64,000 bases of DNA. Origin: Methylomonas rapida. GTDB taxonomy: Bacteria; Pseudomonadota; Gammaproteobacteria; Methylococcales; Methylomonadaceae. The notes beneath the pieces were generated by a model. The model did not search any database. It was not told the DNA's origin and worked only from the letters and a program-made list of their open reading frames with translations. The stretch lies in the NCBI RefSeq assembly GCF_024360925.2, contig NZ_CP113517.1, positions 496,001-560,000 on the forward strand, in the 5' to 3' direction. Shown in pieces: positions 1 through 8,184 of the stretch. The position numbers and the translations under genes are program-made. Each line of letters starts with the position of its first letter. The stretch's first letter is position 1.

Positions 1-2
1 AG

Positions 3-1637
3 CAAGCCGTGCAAAAACTGATACGCGATGAAGTGCTGTTGCAATATGCGCAAGAACAGAATTTGGTTATCACGGACGAAACCGCTAGAAATTTCATTCA
101 ATCACTAGAATATTTCCAAAAAGACGGCCAGTTCGATAAGGGCCAGTATCAAGCGTTGCTGAGTTCGCAAGGCATGTCGTCCGATGATTTCGTCAATCGG
201 GTGAAAAAGGCGTTGATGATGGAACAGGTGCAGCATGCCGTGGTCGAGAGCGGTTTCGTGACCAAAGCTGAAATCGAAAGCTTTTTCAAGCTCCAGAATC
301 AAACCCGGGATGTCGAGTATCTGACGGTACCCCTGGCCTCATCCAGCGAATTGCCGGCGGATGACGAGATAAATGCCTATTATCAACAACATCAAGAGGC
401 TTACCAAACCCCGGAGCGGGCCGTCATCAGCTATGTGGAATTATCCTTGGATGATTTGGCTAAGGATGTCAGCGCGTCCGATGAGCAATTGAAAGCCTAT
501 TACGAAGAGCAAAAGGCGCAATACACTACGCCGGAAAGACGCAAGATCAGTCACATCCTGTTTGCGTTTGGCAAGGACAGTGCCGATGATCAACAAGCCT
601 TGCAAAGAGCATTGAAGGCCAAGCAAGATTTGGCAAACAAGGATTTTGCCGCGTTGGCCGCGGAAGTATCCGATGACAAACTGACCGCGAAGAATGGCGG
701 CGATCTGGGTTTGTTCAATGTCGGCGTGATGGAAAAATCCTTTGAAGAGGCCGCTAGCCAGTTGAAGCAAGGCGAAGTTTCGGAGCCGGTCAAATCCGCC
801 TTTGGTTATCATTTGATCAAGGTGACCGAGTTGGCGCCGGGCGAGATCAAGCCTTACGAGGCGGTAAAATCGGAATTGACCAAGGCGTATAAAAAAGCCC
901 AAATCGAAAGTCGCTTTAGTGAGCTGGGAGAAAAACTCAGCGAAGTGAGTTACGAAAATCCGGATAATCTGGATGCCGCAGCGAAGTTGCTTGGGGTGCC
1001 GGTCAAGACATCGGCGCCGTTTACCCGTGATGCCGGTGAAGGTGTTGCTGTCGATGAAAAAGTCCGCTTGGCGGCTTTTTCCGAAGATGTGTTGAAGGGT
1101 AATAATAGCGAGCCGATCGAGATTGGCAGCGAGAAATTGGTGGTTTTGCGCATGCAATCTCATACGCCTGCTGCCGCCAAGGATCTCAAGGAAGTCAAGG
1201 CGGACGTGATTGCTGCGATACAAAAAGAGAAGGCGCTGAAGCAAGTCGTGGAAAAGGCCGATAAGCTCAAGGCTGAATTGGTTGCCGGTAAGCCGATTGC
1301 GGATGTGGCTTCCGCGACTGCTTTGACGGTCAAGAAAGTGGCTGGCTTGAGTCGCAATGCTGGCGATGTGGACCCGGCCGTCAGGCAGGCAATTTTCCGG
1401 GCGGCCAAGCCGCGGGCAAATCGTCCGAGTATCGTGGTGATCGATGAGCCTGCTGGCGGTAAAATTGTCGCCAGTATCTCTCAAGTTAAGGAAGGTGTCA
1501 TGACTGAGGCCGACAAGGCCAAGCAAGTGCAGCTGGAGAAAAATATGGCGACCGCATTTGGCAGGACGCAATTCGAAGCCGTGCTGAACCAGTTGCAAGC
1601 CAACGCCGATATTACGATACGATCTCCCAAGCAATAA
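3..1637 (+). CDS. ppiD: Peptidyl-prolyl isomerase PpiD, 5' end outside window
   Basis: Periplasmic folding chaperone of the SurA/PpiD group, normally anchored in the inner membrane by one N-terminal helix. The reading frame is open from the first base, and the first internal start (GTG at 9) is not the true start. By comparison with E. coli PpiD about 75-80 residues, including the membrane anchor, lie before the window. A parvulin-type rotamase domain is visible at roughly residues 175-275 of the visible part (RRKISHILFAF, then KNGGDLG, then GYHLIKV). Long helical chaperone arms flank it. The protein ends in a charged tail as in the family. No frameshift is seen. Confidence 0.9.
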   Translation, partial: QAVQKLIRDEVLLQYAQEQNLVITDETARNFIQSLEYFQKDGQFDKGQYQALLSSQGMSSDDFVNRVKKALMMEQVQHAVVESGFVTKAEIESFFKLQNQTRDVEYLTVPLASSSELPADDEINAYYQQHQEAYQTPERAVISYVELSLDDLAKDVSASDEQLKAYYEEQKAQYTTPERRKISHILFAFGKDSADDQQALQRALKAKQDLANKDFAALAAEVSDDKLTAKNGGDLGLFNVGVMEKSFEEAASQLKQGEVSEPVKSAFGYHLIKVTELAPGEIKPYEAVKSELTKAYKKAQIESRFSELGEKLSEVSYENPDNLDAAAKLLGVPVKTSAPFTRDAGEGVAVDEKVRLAAFSEDVLKGNNSEPIEIGSEKLVVLRMQSHTPAAAKDLKEVKADVIAAIQKEKALKQVVEKADKLKAELVAGKPIADVASATALTVKKVAGLSRNAGDVDPAVRQAIFRAAKPRANRPSIVVIDEPAGGKIVASISQVKEGVMTEADKAKQVQLEKNMATAFGRTQFEAVLNQLQANADITIRSPKQ

Positions 1638-1649
1638 CCGATACCCATT

Positions 1650-1678
1650 ATGACCACGATCCGCCGGATCGTGGTCAT
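1650..1678 (+). terminator. Perfect 13-bp hairpin after ppiD
   Basis: A perfect 13-bp inverted repeat (1650-1662 with 1666-1678, 3-nt loop) begins 13 bases after the ppiD stop codon. It could end the transcript or protect its 3' end. There is no T run after the stem, so a simple intrinsic terminator is not certain. Confidence 0.45.
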
Positions 1679-1848
1679 TCCCCTGAGCTTTGCAACAGGT
1701 AAATCTGTCCCTGCTTCCACTCAATTTCTCCGTTCGTCCGGAGCGCTATTCTGTTGATGTGGCGCTTTGCCCTAGTTGCGACGAAATATACCGATTTTCA
1801 TGACAAGACCTGATAGGATTTTGCTTTGATCATTGCCTGGAGGATGTC

Positions 1849-2382
1849 ATGAGCTCATCTCAAATACCTTTTTTCCGACGTTTGGTTTTTTTGCTGGCGG
1901 CGGCATTATTGGCCTTGCCTGCATTGGCCGACAAGCCGGAGAAAGGCAATTCAGGCAAGCACAAGCACAAGCCTCATCAAGAAAGACGATACGACGATTA
2001 CCGCTACGATGACAAGCGTAAAAGCCGTTCTCACAGAGAGCAGTATCAAGATCGCTATCTCAATGAGCGTTACTTTAGCGATCAGCATCGTGTCATCGTG
2101 CGCGATTATTACGTCGAGGAGTATCGCCGTGGCCGTTGCCCGCCGGGACTCGCCAAGAAAAATAACGGCTGTCTGCCGCCCGGCCAAGCCAAACGCTGGG
2201 TCATGGGGCGCCCTTTGCCGCGAGACGTGATTTTTTACGATTTACCGGACAGGGTCGTGCGCCAGATTGGTTATCCTCCGGCTGGCTATCGTTTTGTCAG
2301 AGTTGCTTCCGATATTTTGCTGATCACGGTCGGGGCCGGTTTGGTGGTCGACGCGATTGCAGATTTGAATGCCATGCCGTAA
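1849..2382 (+). CDS. Secreted RcnB/CigR-like protein
   Basis: A 177-residue exported protein of unknown job. Residues 1-27 form a signal peptide (hydrophobic LVFLLAAALLALPALA, cut after ALA). A very basic, His/Tyr/Arg-rich stretch follows to about residue 95. Next comes CPPGLAKKNNGCLPPGQAK, typical of the RcnB / CigR family, then a C-terminal region ending in a hydrophobic segment (VASDILLITVGAGLVVDAI). RcnB affects nickel/cobalt homeostasis in E. coli, but metal handling here is inference only. The ATG is preceded by GGAGG. It stands alone, between the ppiD hairpin and an inverted-repeat element. Confidence 0.65.
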   Translation: MSSSQIPFFRRLVFLLAAALLALPALADKPEKGNSGKHKHKPHQERRYDDYRYDDKRKSRSHREQYQDRYLNERYFSDQHRVIVRDYYVEEYRRGRCPPGLAKKNNGCLPPGQAKRWVMGRPLPRDVIFYDLPDRVVRQIGYPPAGYRFVRVASDILLITVGAGLVVDAIADLNAMP

Positions 2383-2441
2383 TGAGTCGATGGCCAGGTA
2401 TCATGCCGAGGCCTATCTTGATAACCCTAAAAACATCAGTA

Positions 2442-2582
2442 GTCCACGAAAAGCACGAAAGACACGAAATAAAACAGATGGTTACGCCACTTGATTTAGT
2501 TACCCGCAAGTACCCGCAAGGTGTCGGCATTTTGAGCAATAACTTTTTGAAACTGTTCGTGATTTTTGTGTGTTTCGTGGAC
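2442..2582. repeat. Small inverted-repeat element with CACGAAA-rich ends
   Basis: The left end (2442-2470) carries three CACGAAA-type units. The right end (2555-2582) is its imperfect reverse complement, starting GTCCACGAA from the outside. The middle contains a tandem copy of TACCCGCAAG (about 2501-2520). The whole is about 140 bp and non-coding. It resembles the scattered small inverted-repeat sequences common in bacterial intergenic DNA. Confidence 0.5.
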
Positions 2583-2601
2583 CAAATGATTTTTATAGGA
2601 T

Positions 2602-2634
2602 AACGGGCGCGCCATTGAAATAGCGCGCCCGTTT
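2602..2634 (+). terminator. Hairpin terminator
   Basis: An 11-bp perfect GC-rich stem (2602-2612 with 2623-2633) with a 10-nt loop, then a T-rich tract (TTTGCATTTCTT). It probably ends transcription coming from the RcnB-like gene side and isolates phoB. Confidence 0.65.
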
Positions 2635-2727
2635 GCATTTCTTCTTCAGACTTAATGACTTCAGCCATTCGAGGTCACGTTTTACTTTAGGATTCGCATG
2701 AATTGAACGTCTGTGGCCATTTTCTGC

Positions 2728-2745
2728 TTGTCATAAAACGGTAAT
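2728..2745 (+). promoter_or_regulatory. Probable Pho box upstream of phoB
   Basis: TTGTCATAAAACGGTAAT matches the PhoB-binding consensus CTGTCATAAAACTGTCAT at about 15 of 18 positions. It lies some 45-60 bases before the phoB start. This fits known autoregulation of phoBR by phosphate limitation. The second half-site is the weaker one. Confidence 0.55.
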
Positions 2746-2788
2746 ATGGCGTTGTTAAATTTCCGGGTTGATTGGGCTGAACGAAAAC

Positions 2789-3487
2789 ATGATTATGTCG
2801 AATTTGAATATCCTGGTTGTGGAAGATGAAGACGCTATCAGGGAAATGTTGATGATGGTGTTGGAGCAGGCGGATTTTCACGTACTTGCGGCCGTCAGCG
2901 CGGAAGAGGCCTTGAAGGTGTTGGCGGAAAATCGTGTGGATCTGCTGCTGTTGGATTGGATGTTGCCCGGTATCAGCGGCGTCGAACTGGCCAAGCGCTT
3001 GAAGCGAGAGCCGGGGTATAAGGATTTGCCCATTATTTTGCTGACGGCGCGAGGCGAGGAAGAGGACAAGATTCGCGGGCTGGAAATCGGTGCCGACGAT
3101 TATGTGACCAAGCCGTTTTCACCCAAGGAATTGATTGCCCGTATCAAGGCCGTGATGCGGCGCAGCGGTAAACTCGGCGAGAGCGGACAATTGAGCATCG
3201 GCGATCTGATGCTGGATGCGGAACAACATCGTTTGACGATTGCCGGCAAGAGTCTCGATGTCAGCCCTACCGAATTCCGCTTGATGCAATTCTTCATGAG
3301 CAACCCCGATAAGGTGTTCAGCCGCACGCATTTGCTGGATCAGGTGTGGGGGCGTAGCGTGTATATCGAGGAGCGGACGGTCGATGTGCATATCAGGCGC
3401 TTGCGCAAATTGCTGGCTGAGTTTGGGCGAGAAGAACTGATCCAAACCGTGCGCGGTTTTGGCTATCGCTTCTCCTTGGCTGAATGA
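2789..3487 (+). CDS. phoB: Phosphate response regulator PhoB
   Basis: DNA-binding response regulator that switches on phosphate-starvation genes when phosphorylated by PhoR. The N-terminal receiver domain shows the acidic pair (VVEDED), the phosphoacceptor Asp in LLLLDWMLPG, the conserved Thr and the Lys of TKPFSPKEL. The C-terminal OmpR-type winged helix contains RTVDVHIRRLRKL and TVRGFGYRF. These match E. coli PhoB closely along the whole length. A TTG at 2768 would add seven residues absent from relatives, so an ATG at 2789 or 2795 is preferred. The gene overlaps phoR by 4 bases, so the two are translationally coupled. Confidence 0.93.
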   Translation: MIMSNLNILVVEDEDAIREMLMMVLEQADFHVLAAVSAEEALKVLAENRVDLLLLDWMLPGISGVELAKRLKREPGYKDLPIILLTARGEEEDKIRGLEIGADDYVTKPFSPKELIARIKAVMRRSGKLGESGQLSIGDLMLDAEQHRLTIAGKSLDVSPTEFRLMQFFMSNPDKVFSRTHLLDQVWGRSVYIEERTVDVHIRRLRKLLAEFGREELIQTVRGFGYRFSLAE

Positions 3488-4767
3488 TCGCGATGGGACG
3501 CTGGAAGCGAGAAATCGGCATTGTGATGGCGCTGGTCGTGGCCGCGCTGTTGCTCAGTTTTTTCATTGGCCACCTTAGGGATATGTTGCTGGTGGTAGCG
3601 CTGTTTTTGTTGGTCCGGCAAAGCATGGCCGTCGATGAATTGGAACAGTGGTTGAGTCAGGGGGCTTTAGGCGACAATCGGGCCCGCAAAGGCATTTGGG
3701 GTGATATTTATTATCATCTGTGGAAAATCAAAAAAACCGAGAAAAAACGTAAGAAAAAGCTCAGTCGCATGGTGGACCAATTTCGTAAATCCACCGATGC
3801 ATTGCCCGATGCGGCGGTGGTGTTGGGTGAGTACGCCGAAATCGAATGGAGCAACAAGGCGGCTCGAGAAGTGTTGGGGCTGAAAAAATCGGATAAGGGC
3901 CAGCGCATACCCAATTTGATCCGGGCCCCGCAATTCATAGAATATTTAAAGTCCTACGATTACCGGCAGAAGATTTGCATCGCTTCGCCGGTTAACGATG
4001 GCATCATCCTGCAGATCAGTATCGTTCCCTACGGAGCGGGGCTCCGCTTGCTGTTGGCGCAAGATGTTACTCAAATCAAGAATATGGAACGCATGCGTAC
4101 CGATTTCGTCGCCAATGTTTCGCACGAATTGCGCACGCCGTTGACGGTGCTGAAAGGTTATCTGGAAACCTTGTTGGAAATGGATAATGTGCCGGCCAGC
4201 TATGCGCGTTCGTTTGCGAACATGGCTACGCAGACCGAGCGCATGCAAAATCTGGTTGACGATTTGCTGTTATTGGCCCGCCTGGAAACCAAGGCGAAGA
4301 AAGCGGAAACCGTCGTCATGCGTGATTTGCTGAGCCAGATTTGCAAGGAAAGCGATCTGCTGGAAAAAGACGAACGTCGCATCGAGTTGAGTATGGCCAC
4401 CGATGTAAACGTTTTGGGCGATGCGCAAGAATTGCAAAGTGCGTTCACTAATTTATTGGTCAATGCGTTGAAATATTCGCCGGCAACTTCGCCGGTCAAG
4501 GTGAGTTGGCAGCAAAATCCGGACGGCTCGCTTTGCCTGGAGGTGGAAGATTTTGGCGAAGGCATCGCGCCTGCCGATATTCCGCGCATTACCGAGCGCT
4601 TTTACCGTGCCGACGTCAAGCGCGGCCACAAAATCTCGGGCACCGGCTTGGGGCTTGCCATCGTCAAGCATGTGCTGGTCCGACATGATGCCAAGCTTGA
4701 AGTCGATAGCGAGCTGGGAAAGGGTAGTCGTTTTCGCTGTATCTTTCCCGCGCAACGCGCTTGCTAA
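3484..4767 (+). CDS. phoR: Phosphate sensor histidine kinase PhoR
   Basis: Membrane histidine kinase, 427 residues, partner of PhoB. Two N-terminal hydrophobic segments (about 11-28 and 33-45) are followed by a basic linker and a PAS-like domain (about 100-195). The dimerisation/phosphotransfer helix has the phosphoacceptor His214 in NVSHELRTPL. The catalytic ATPase domain shows the N box (NLLVNALKYSP), G1 (DFGEGIAP), F box (ERFYR) and G2 (GTGLGLAIVK). As in other PhoR proteins there is no large periplasmic domain, so sensing probably runs through the Pst/PhoU system, which is not in this window. The ATG overlaps the phoB stop. Confidence 0.92.
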   Translation: MIAMGRWKREIGIVMALVVAALLLSFFIGHLRDMLLVVALFLLVRQSMAVDELEQWLSQGALGDNRARKGIWGDIYYHLWKIKKTEKKRKKKLSRMVDQFRKSTDALPDAAVVLGEYAEIEWSNKAAREVLGLKKSDKGQRIPNLIRAPQFIEYLKSYDYRQKICIASPVNDGIILQISIVPYGAGLRLLLAQDVTQIKNMERMRTDFVANVSHELRTPLTVLKGYLETLLEMDNVPASYARSFANMATQTERMQNLVDDLLLLARLETKAKKAETVVMRDLLSQICKESDLLEKDERRIELSMATDVNVLGDAQELQSAFTNLLVNALKYSPATSPVKVSWQQNPDGSLCLEVEDFGEGIAPADIPRITERFYRADVKRGHKISGTGLGLAIVKHVLVRHDAKLEVDSELGKGSRFRCIFPAQRAC

Positions 4768-4854
4768 ACGATGCGGGTTTGAATGCTCGACGTTGCAATC
4801 AGGTTCAACCATATTTTCGCTGTAAAAATCCGCCTACCGGCAAAAAGATGTCTC

Positions 4855-4860
4855 TATAAT
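4855..4860 (+). promoter_or_regulatory. Possible -10 element for the bd oxidase operon
   Basis: A perfect TATAAT lies 35 bases before the cydA-like ATG. No good -35 hexamer is visible 17 bases upstream, so an activator may be needed, or the match may be chance. Confidence 0.3.
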
Positions 4861-4894
4861 TGTCGACATTTGCAATCAAAATGAAGAGGCTGGA

Positions 4895-6286
4895 ATGCTT
4901 GTCGATACCGTCGTCGAATTATCGCGCTGGCAGTTCGCGATAACTGCGATACTGCATTTTCTATTCATTCCGTTGACCTTGGGCTTGGCCTTGCTGTTGG
5001 CTGTGATGGAATCGGCTTACGTTTGGAGAGGGCGTGCGCTGTATAAAGCCATGGCGCAATTCTGGGGCCGGGTGTTTGCGATCAATTTCGTATTGGCGGT
5101 TTCAACCCGCTTGGTGCTGATTTTTCAATTCGGGCTAAACGGTTCGTATTTTGCCCATTATGTCGGCGATGTCTTTGCATTGCCGTTGGCGATAGAAGCG
5201 CTCGGCAGTTTTTTTCTTGCCGCGGCACTGTTCGGGCCTTATTGGTTCGGCTGGGATGCGATGGGCAAGAAACAACATTTATGCTTGACCTGGCTCATTG
5301 CACTCGCCGTCAACGTGTCGGCGTTTTGGGTCTTGATGGCCAACGGCTGGATGCAAAATCCTGTTGGGGCGGCGTTCAATTACCAGTCATATCGCATCGA
5401 ATTGAGCGATTTTGCTCAGCTTTTGCATAATCCTGCGGCCCTGGCCAAATATCTGCATACCGTTGCCGCCAGCTATGTCGTGGCCTGTGCAACGGTGCTG
5501 GGGATTGGCGCGTATTGGCTGAGACTGCGTCAAGACGATGCCTTGGCGCGGTTGAGTTATAAATTGGCCGCTGGTGCCGGGGTGCTGGCGCTAGGCGTGA
5601 CGATAGGCTTGGGCGATTCAACGCCAACCCTGGACAATCCGGTTCAACAAGCGAAACGCGCGGCCATTTCAGGCCAGCCCGACAGTGGACTGTTGCCGGG
5701 CATCGAGGCGCGTATCCGTAACGGGATGCAGGCTTATGCGTTGTTGGAGCAGTTGCGCGACGGCGACACAAAGCCGCAGTTGCTGGCCGATTTTGAACGC
5801 TTCAAGCAAGACTTGGGTTATGCGATGCTGTTGCAGCCGCTGCACAAGCAGATCGACGAGGCTTCGGACAAGCATATTAAGCTGGCGGCGCAGTCAGCCT
5901 TGCCGGCTCATCCGGGCTTGCTGCGCGGGCTATATCTGCTGATGATTGGCTGCGGCATCGTGGTGGCGTTTGGATTCGTGTTGGCGGCATGGGGCGGCAT
6001 GGGCGACAAGGCCATGCCCGATTGGTTGTTGAGTATCAGCATTTATCTGGCGCCCTTGCCTTGGCTGGCTAGTGTCGCGGGTTGGTTTGTGGCGGAGGCT
6101 GGCAAACAGCCTTGGGCGGTCGCCGGTCTGTTGCCAACATTCTGGGCCGTGTCCTCCCAATCGGTCACGCAATTACTGGTCAGTTCCGTCGGTTTTAGCC
6201 TGGCGTATTTGATTTTGCTGGGCTTGGCGGTGTTTCTGTTGCGGCAAACCGTCATGAGTCGCCGCATCGTCAACAAGGAGGCCTAA
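4895..6286 (+). CDS. Cytochrome bd-type oxidase subunit I, divergent
   Basis: Haem-bearing subunit of a cytochrome bd-family terminal oxidase, a polytopic inner-membrane protein. It has 463 residues against 522 in E. coli CydA. The three haem axial ligands are present: His21 (E. coli His19), His188 (His186) and Met350 (Met393). So are the Glu101 (Glu99) and Glu401 (Glu445) equivalents. However Glu107 is replaced by Ala109, Glu74 by Ile76 and Arg448 by Lys404. In the quinol loop Lys254 (Lys252) stays, but Glu257 becomes Ser259 and about 45 residues are missing. It may be a quinol oxidase with altered proton entry or a different donor. It sits 2 bases from its subunit II. Confidence 0.85.
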   Translation: MLVDTVVELSRWQFAITAILHFLFIPLTLGLALLLAVMESAYVWRGRALYKAMAQFWGRVFAINFVLAVSTRLVLIFQFGLNGSYFAHYVGDVFALPLAIEALGSFFLAAALFGPYWFGWDAMGKKQHLCLTWLIALAVNVSAFWVLMANGWMQNPVGAAFNYQSYRIELSDFAQLLHNPAALAKYLHTVAASYVVACATVLGIGAYWLRLRQDDALARLSYKLAAGAGVLALGVTIGLGDSTPTLDNPVQQAKRAAISGQPDSGLLPGIEARIRNGMQAYALLEQLRDGDTKPQLLADFERFKQDLGYAMLLQPLHKQIDEASDKHIKLAAQSALPAHPGLLRGLYLLMIGCGIVVAFGFVLAAWGGMGDKAMPDWLLSISIYLAPLPWLASVAGWFVAEAGKQPWAVAGLLPTFWAVSSQSVTQLLVSSVGFSLAYLILLGLAVFLLRQTVMSRRIVNKEA

Positions 6287-6288
6287 TC

Positions 6289-7389
6289 ATGGCATGGGAT
6301 TTGGAGAGTCTGCGCTTGCTTTGGTGGGTCTTGCTCGGTATGGCGATGATGGGTTTTGCGGTCTGTGAAGGCGTAACCTTGGGCATCACACTGTTGCTCC
6401 CCGTTCTGGCTGTCGCTGACGGTGAAAAACAAGATTTGATCGGCCGTATTGCGCCCTCGGGTTTGGCCAATCTGGCTTGGCTGAGTGCGTTGGTGATGAT
6501 CGTGTTTGCCGCTTGGCCGATTGCTTACGCGGTTGCTTTGGCCAGTTTCTATCCGGCGCTGTTTTTGCTTTTGCTGGGATTGCTGTTTCGACCACTGGCT
6601 TTTTTCTTTTTGGAGGACTGCGGCCCGCGATGGCGGGAATATGGCTATAAGGCCTTGTTTGTCGGCGGCTTGCTGCCCGCTGCACTGTTGGGATTGTTGG
6701 TTGGCAATCTCTTGAAAGGCATTCCGTTTCATCTGGATAGCGATATGCATATTCGGTTTTTGGGGGATTTTGCCGGATTGTTCAATCTGTTTTCGATCCT
6801 GGTTGCGGCGACTACGTTGGCTTTGTTGGCGCTACACGGGGCCGTGTTTGCGCAGCTAAAAACCAGTGGTGAGCTCAGGCTGCGGGCGAAAGCCATGGTG
6901 CAGCGTGCCGGTCTGGCGTTTGTGCTGTTGTTTGCCGTTGCTGGCTTATGGATCACGCATTTGGAGGGCTATCACATCAGCTCGGAGATTTTGCCCAATG
7001 ATCCTGCCAACCCGCTGGCCAAGTTCGTCAAGCGCGGCGAGGGTTTGTGGCTGGACAATTACGAACATCTGCCGGTGCTGTGGCTGATTCCTGCCCTTGC
7101 TTTCATCGCGGCAATAGCGGCTTTAGGGTTGGCAAAATGGGATAAGTCTTACTGGGCCATGTTGGCCAGCTCGCTATGCGTGGCCATGGTGGTATTGACC
7201 TTCGGCATGTCGATGTTTCCGTTTTTGTTACCGTCGAATATTTCGTTGAATAGTTCGCTGACGATTTGGGATAGCAGTGCAAGTCCATTAACCCTGCACG
7301 TGTTGTTGTGGGTTGCCGCGATTGCGTTACCGGCGATGGCGATTTGCAGCCGATGGCTGTTTGGCTCGTTTGCGGAAAAGGTGGGGTAG
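6289..7389 (+). CDS. Cytochrome bd-type oxidase subunit II, divergent
   Basis: Second membrane subunit of the bd-type oxidase, 366 residues with about nine hydrophobic helices, close in length to E. coli CydB (379). The overall match is clear (FAAWPIAYA, LFRPLAFF, GNLLKGIPF, MSMFPFLLPS, NSSLTIWD). The residues lining the E. coli proton channel are changed: the motif with Asp29 (GFAVTDGFD) reads GFAVCEGVT, giving Thr30, and the Asp58 motif (HWDGNQVW) reads SGLANLAW, giving Leu59. Trp63 is kept as Trp64. No CydX-like small subunit or cydDC genes follow. The gene ends convergently against the 6S RNA. Confidence 0.85.
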   Translation: MAWDLESLRLLWWVLLGMAMMGFAVCEGVTLGITLLLPVLAVADGEKQDLIGRIAPSGLANLAWLSALVMIVFAAWPIAYAVALASFYPALFLLLLGLLFRPLAFFFLEDCGPRWREYGYKALFVGGLLPAALLGLLVGNLLKGIPFHLDSDMHIRFLGDFAGLFNLFSILVAATTLALLALHGAVFAQLKTSGELRLRAKAMVQRAGLAFVLLFAVAGLWITHLEGYHISSEILPNDPANPLAKFVKRGEGLWLDNYEHLPVLWLIPALAFIAAIAALGLAKWDKSYWAMLASSLCVAMVVLTFGMSMFPFLLPSNISLNSSLTIWDSSASPLTLHVLLWVAAIALPAMAICSRWLFGSFAEKVG

Positions 7390-7421
7390 CTTAAGTTGCC
7401 GAAGGACTGGCGGGATGACTG

Positions 7422-7605
7422 ATAGATCTCCCGCCTGCGCCGTCTGATGCTTTCGTCCTTGAACCGGAGGTTCAAGTGGAAACCAAATCCAGCCAATCAG
7501 GCTTCCTGTCTAAACAGGCATGCACACCATGACGGGCAAAAAGTTTCCGGGGTAAAAACAGGTTCAGGAAACACCCAGCACTGCTCGAACGCTGCAGGAG
7601 ATAGG
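7422..7605 (-). ncRNA. ssrS: 6S RNA
   Basis: A regulatory RNA that binds sigma-70 RNA polymerase in stationary phase. On the minus strand the transcript would start near 7605 after a TAGAAT-like -10. The two ends (about 7591-7603 and 7425-7438) pair to form the long closing stem. Near the 3' side it carries the CTTGAACC ... GGTTCAAG hairpin typical of gammaproteobacterial 6S RNA. The position directly downstream of zapA is the classic one (zapA-ssrS). The ends are approximate. The usual next gene, ygfA/fau, is absent here. Confidence 0.82.
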
Positions 7606-7624
7606 ACGCATATTCTAACCGGAT

Positions 7625-7921
7625 TTAAGGATTTTCTAAAACGTTTTCTATTTTTTGCCGCAAATCGCTCAAGCGTTTGCATAGTTCGGCATTATCATCA
7701 CCGCTGTTTTTATTGGTGTTGGCATCATGCGCCAGGTTCAAGGCCGCCAGCACCGCGATGCGGTCCGCGCCGGCGACTTTGCCTGTATCGCGGATCTTGC
7801 GCATTTGTTTGTCCAGCGCTTGTGCCGAGCGAATCAGGCCTTCCTGTTCGCCTTCGGCGCAGGCGATTTTGTATTCCTTGCCCAGAATATTCAACGAAAC
7901 GGGGTGGATGGGTTTGCTCAT
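7625..7921 (-). CDS. zapA: Cell division protein ZapA
   Basis: Small cytoplasmic FtsZ-associated protein (98 residues) that bundles FtsZ filaments at the division ring. It shows the family pattern: PIHPVSLNILGKEYKIAC, the AQALDKQMRKIR helix, DRIAVLAALNLAHD, then a C-terminal coiled coil. The start ATG overlaps the stop of the upstream coiled-coil gene by 4 bases. The 6S RNA gene follows immediately, as in many gammaproteobacteria. Confidence 0.92.
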   Translation of the reverse strand: MSKPIHPVSLNILGKEYKIACAEGEQEGLIRSAQALDKQMRKIRDTGKVAGADRIAVLAALNLAHDANTNKNSGDDNAELCKRLSDLRQKIENVLENP

Positions 7922-8145
7922 GAGTCGTGTTCCATGGCTTTCAGGCGGGCGATCATGGCTTCGACGCGCGCCTTGGCCTGAGTGGTTTTTTCCAGTAGTT
8001 TGGCTTTTTCTTTGACCAGCGCGTCTTGTTTCACTTTTAGCGATTTGTTTTCGCTTTTGATCAGATTGAACTGCGCAATCAGCGTATCCAATTTCGCTTC
8101 CAGCGCCGCCAATTCGGTTGATGGGTCTTTTTCAGATTGAGACAT
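7918..8145 (-). CDS. TIGR02449-type ZapB-like coiled-coil protein
   Basis: A 75-residue, almost wholly helical charged protein with a heptad pattern (LEAKLDTLIAQFNLIKSENKSLKVKQ). It matches the small TIGR02449 family that precedes zapA in many pseudomonads and relatives. By position and coiled-coil shape it probably works with ZapA at the Z ring, much as ZapB does, but this is inference. It is translationally coupled to zapA. Its start lies only 39 bases from the divergent ygfB start. Confidence 0.75.
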   Translation of the reverse strand: MSQSEKDPSTELAALEAKLDTLIAQFNLIKSENKSLKVKQDALVKEKAKLLEKTTQAKARVEAMIARLKAMEHDS

Positions 8146-8184
8146 AGCAGAGTGTTGGCCGATACGACATAAAAATCATCGAAA

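Larger units (their letters stand above)
2383..2788. other. Intergenic region before phoB
   Basis: No convincing gene. It holds an imperfect inverted-repeat element (2442-2582), an intrinsic terminator (2602-2634) and a probable Pho box (2728-2745), each listed separately. Short open frames here have no family resemblance. Confidence 0.6.

Noticed and set aside
441..1724. Long open frame on the minus strand opposite ppiD (427 codons)
   Set aside because: It is a shadow of the ppiD codon pattern; the product resembles no family and ppiD is certain.
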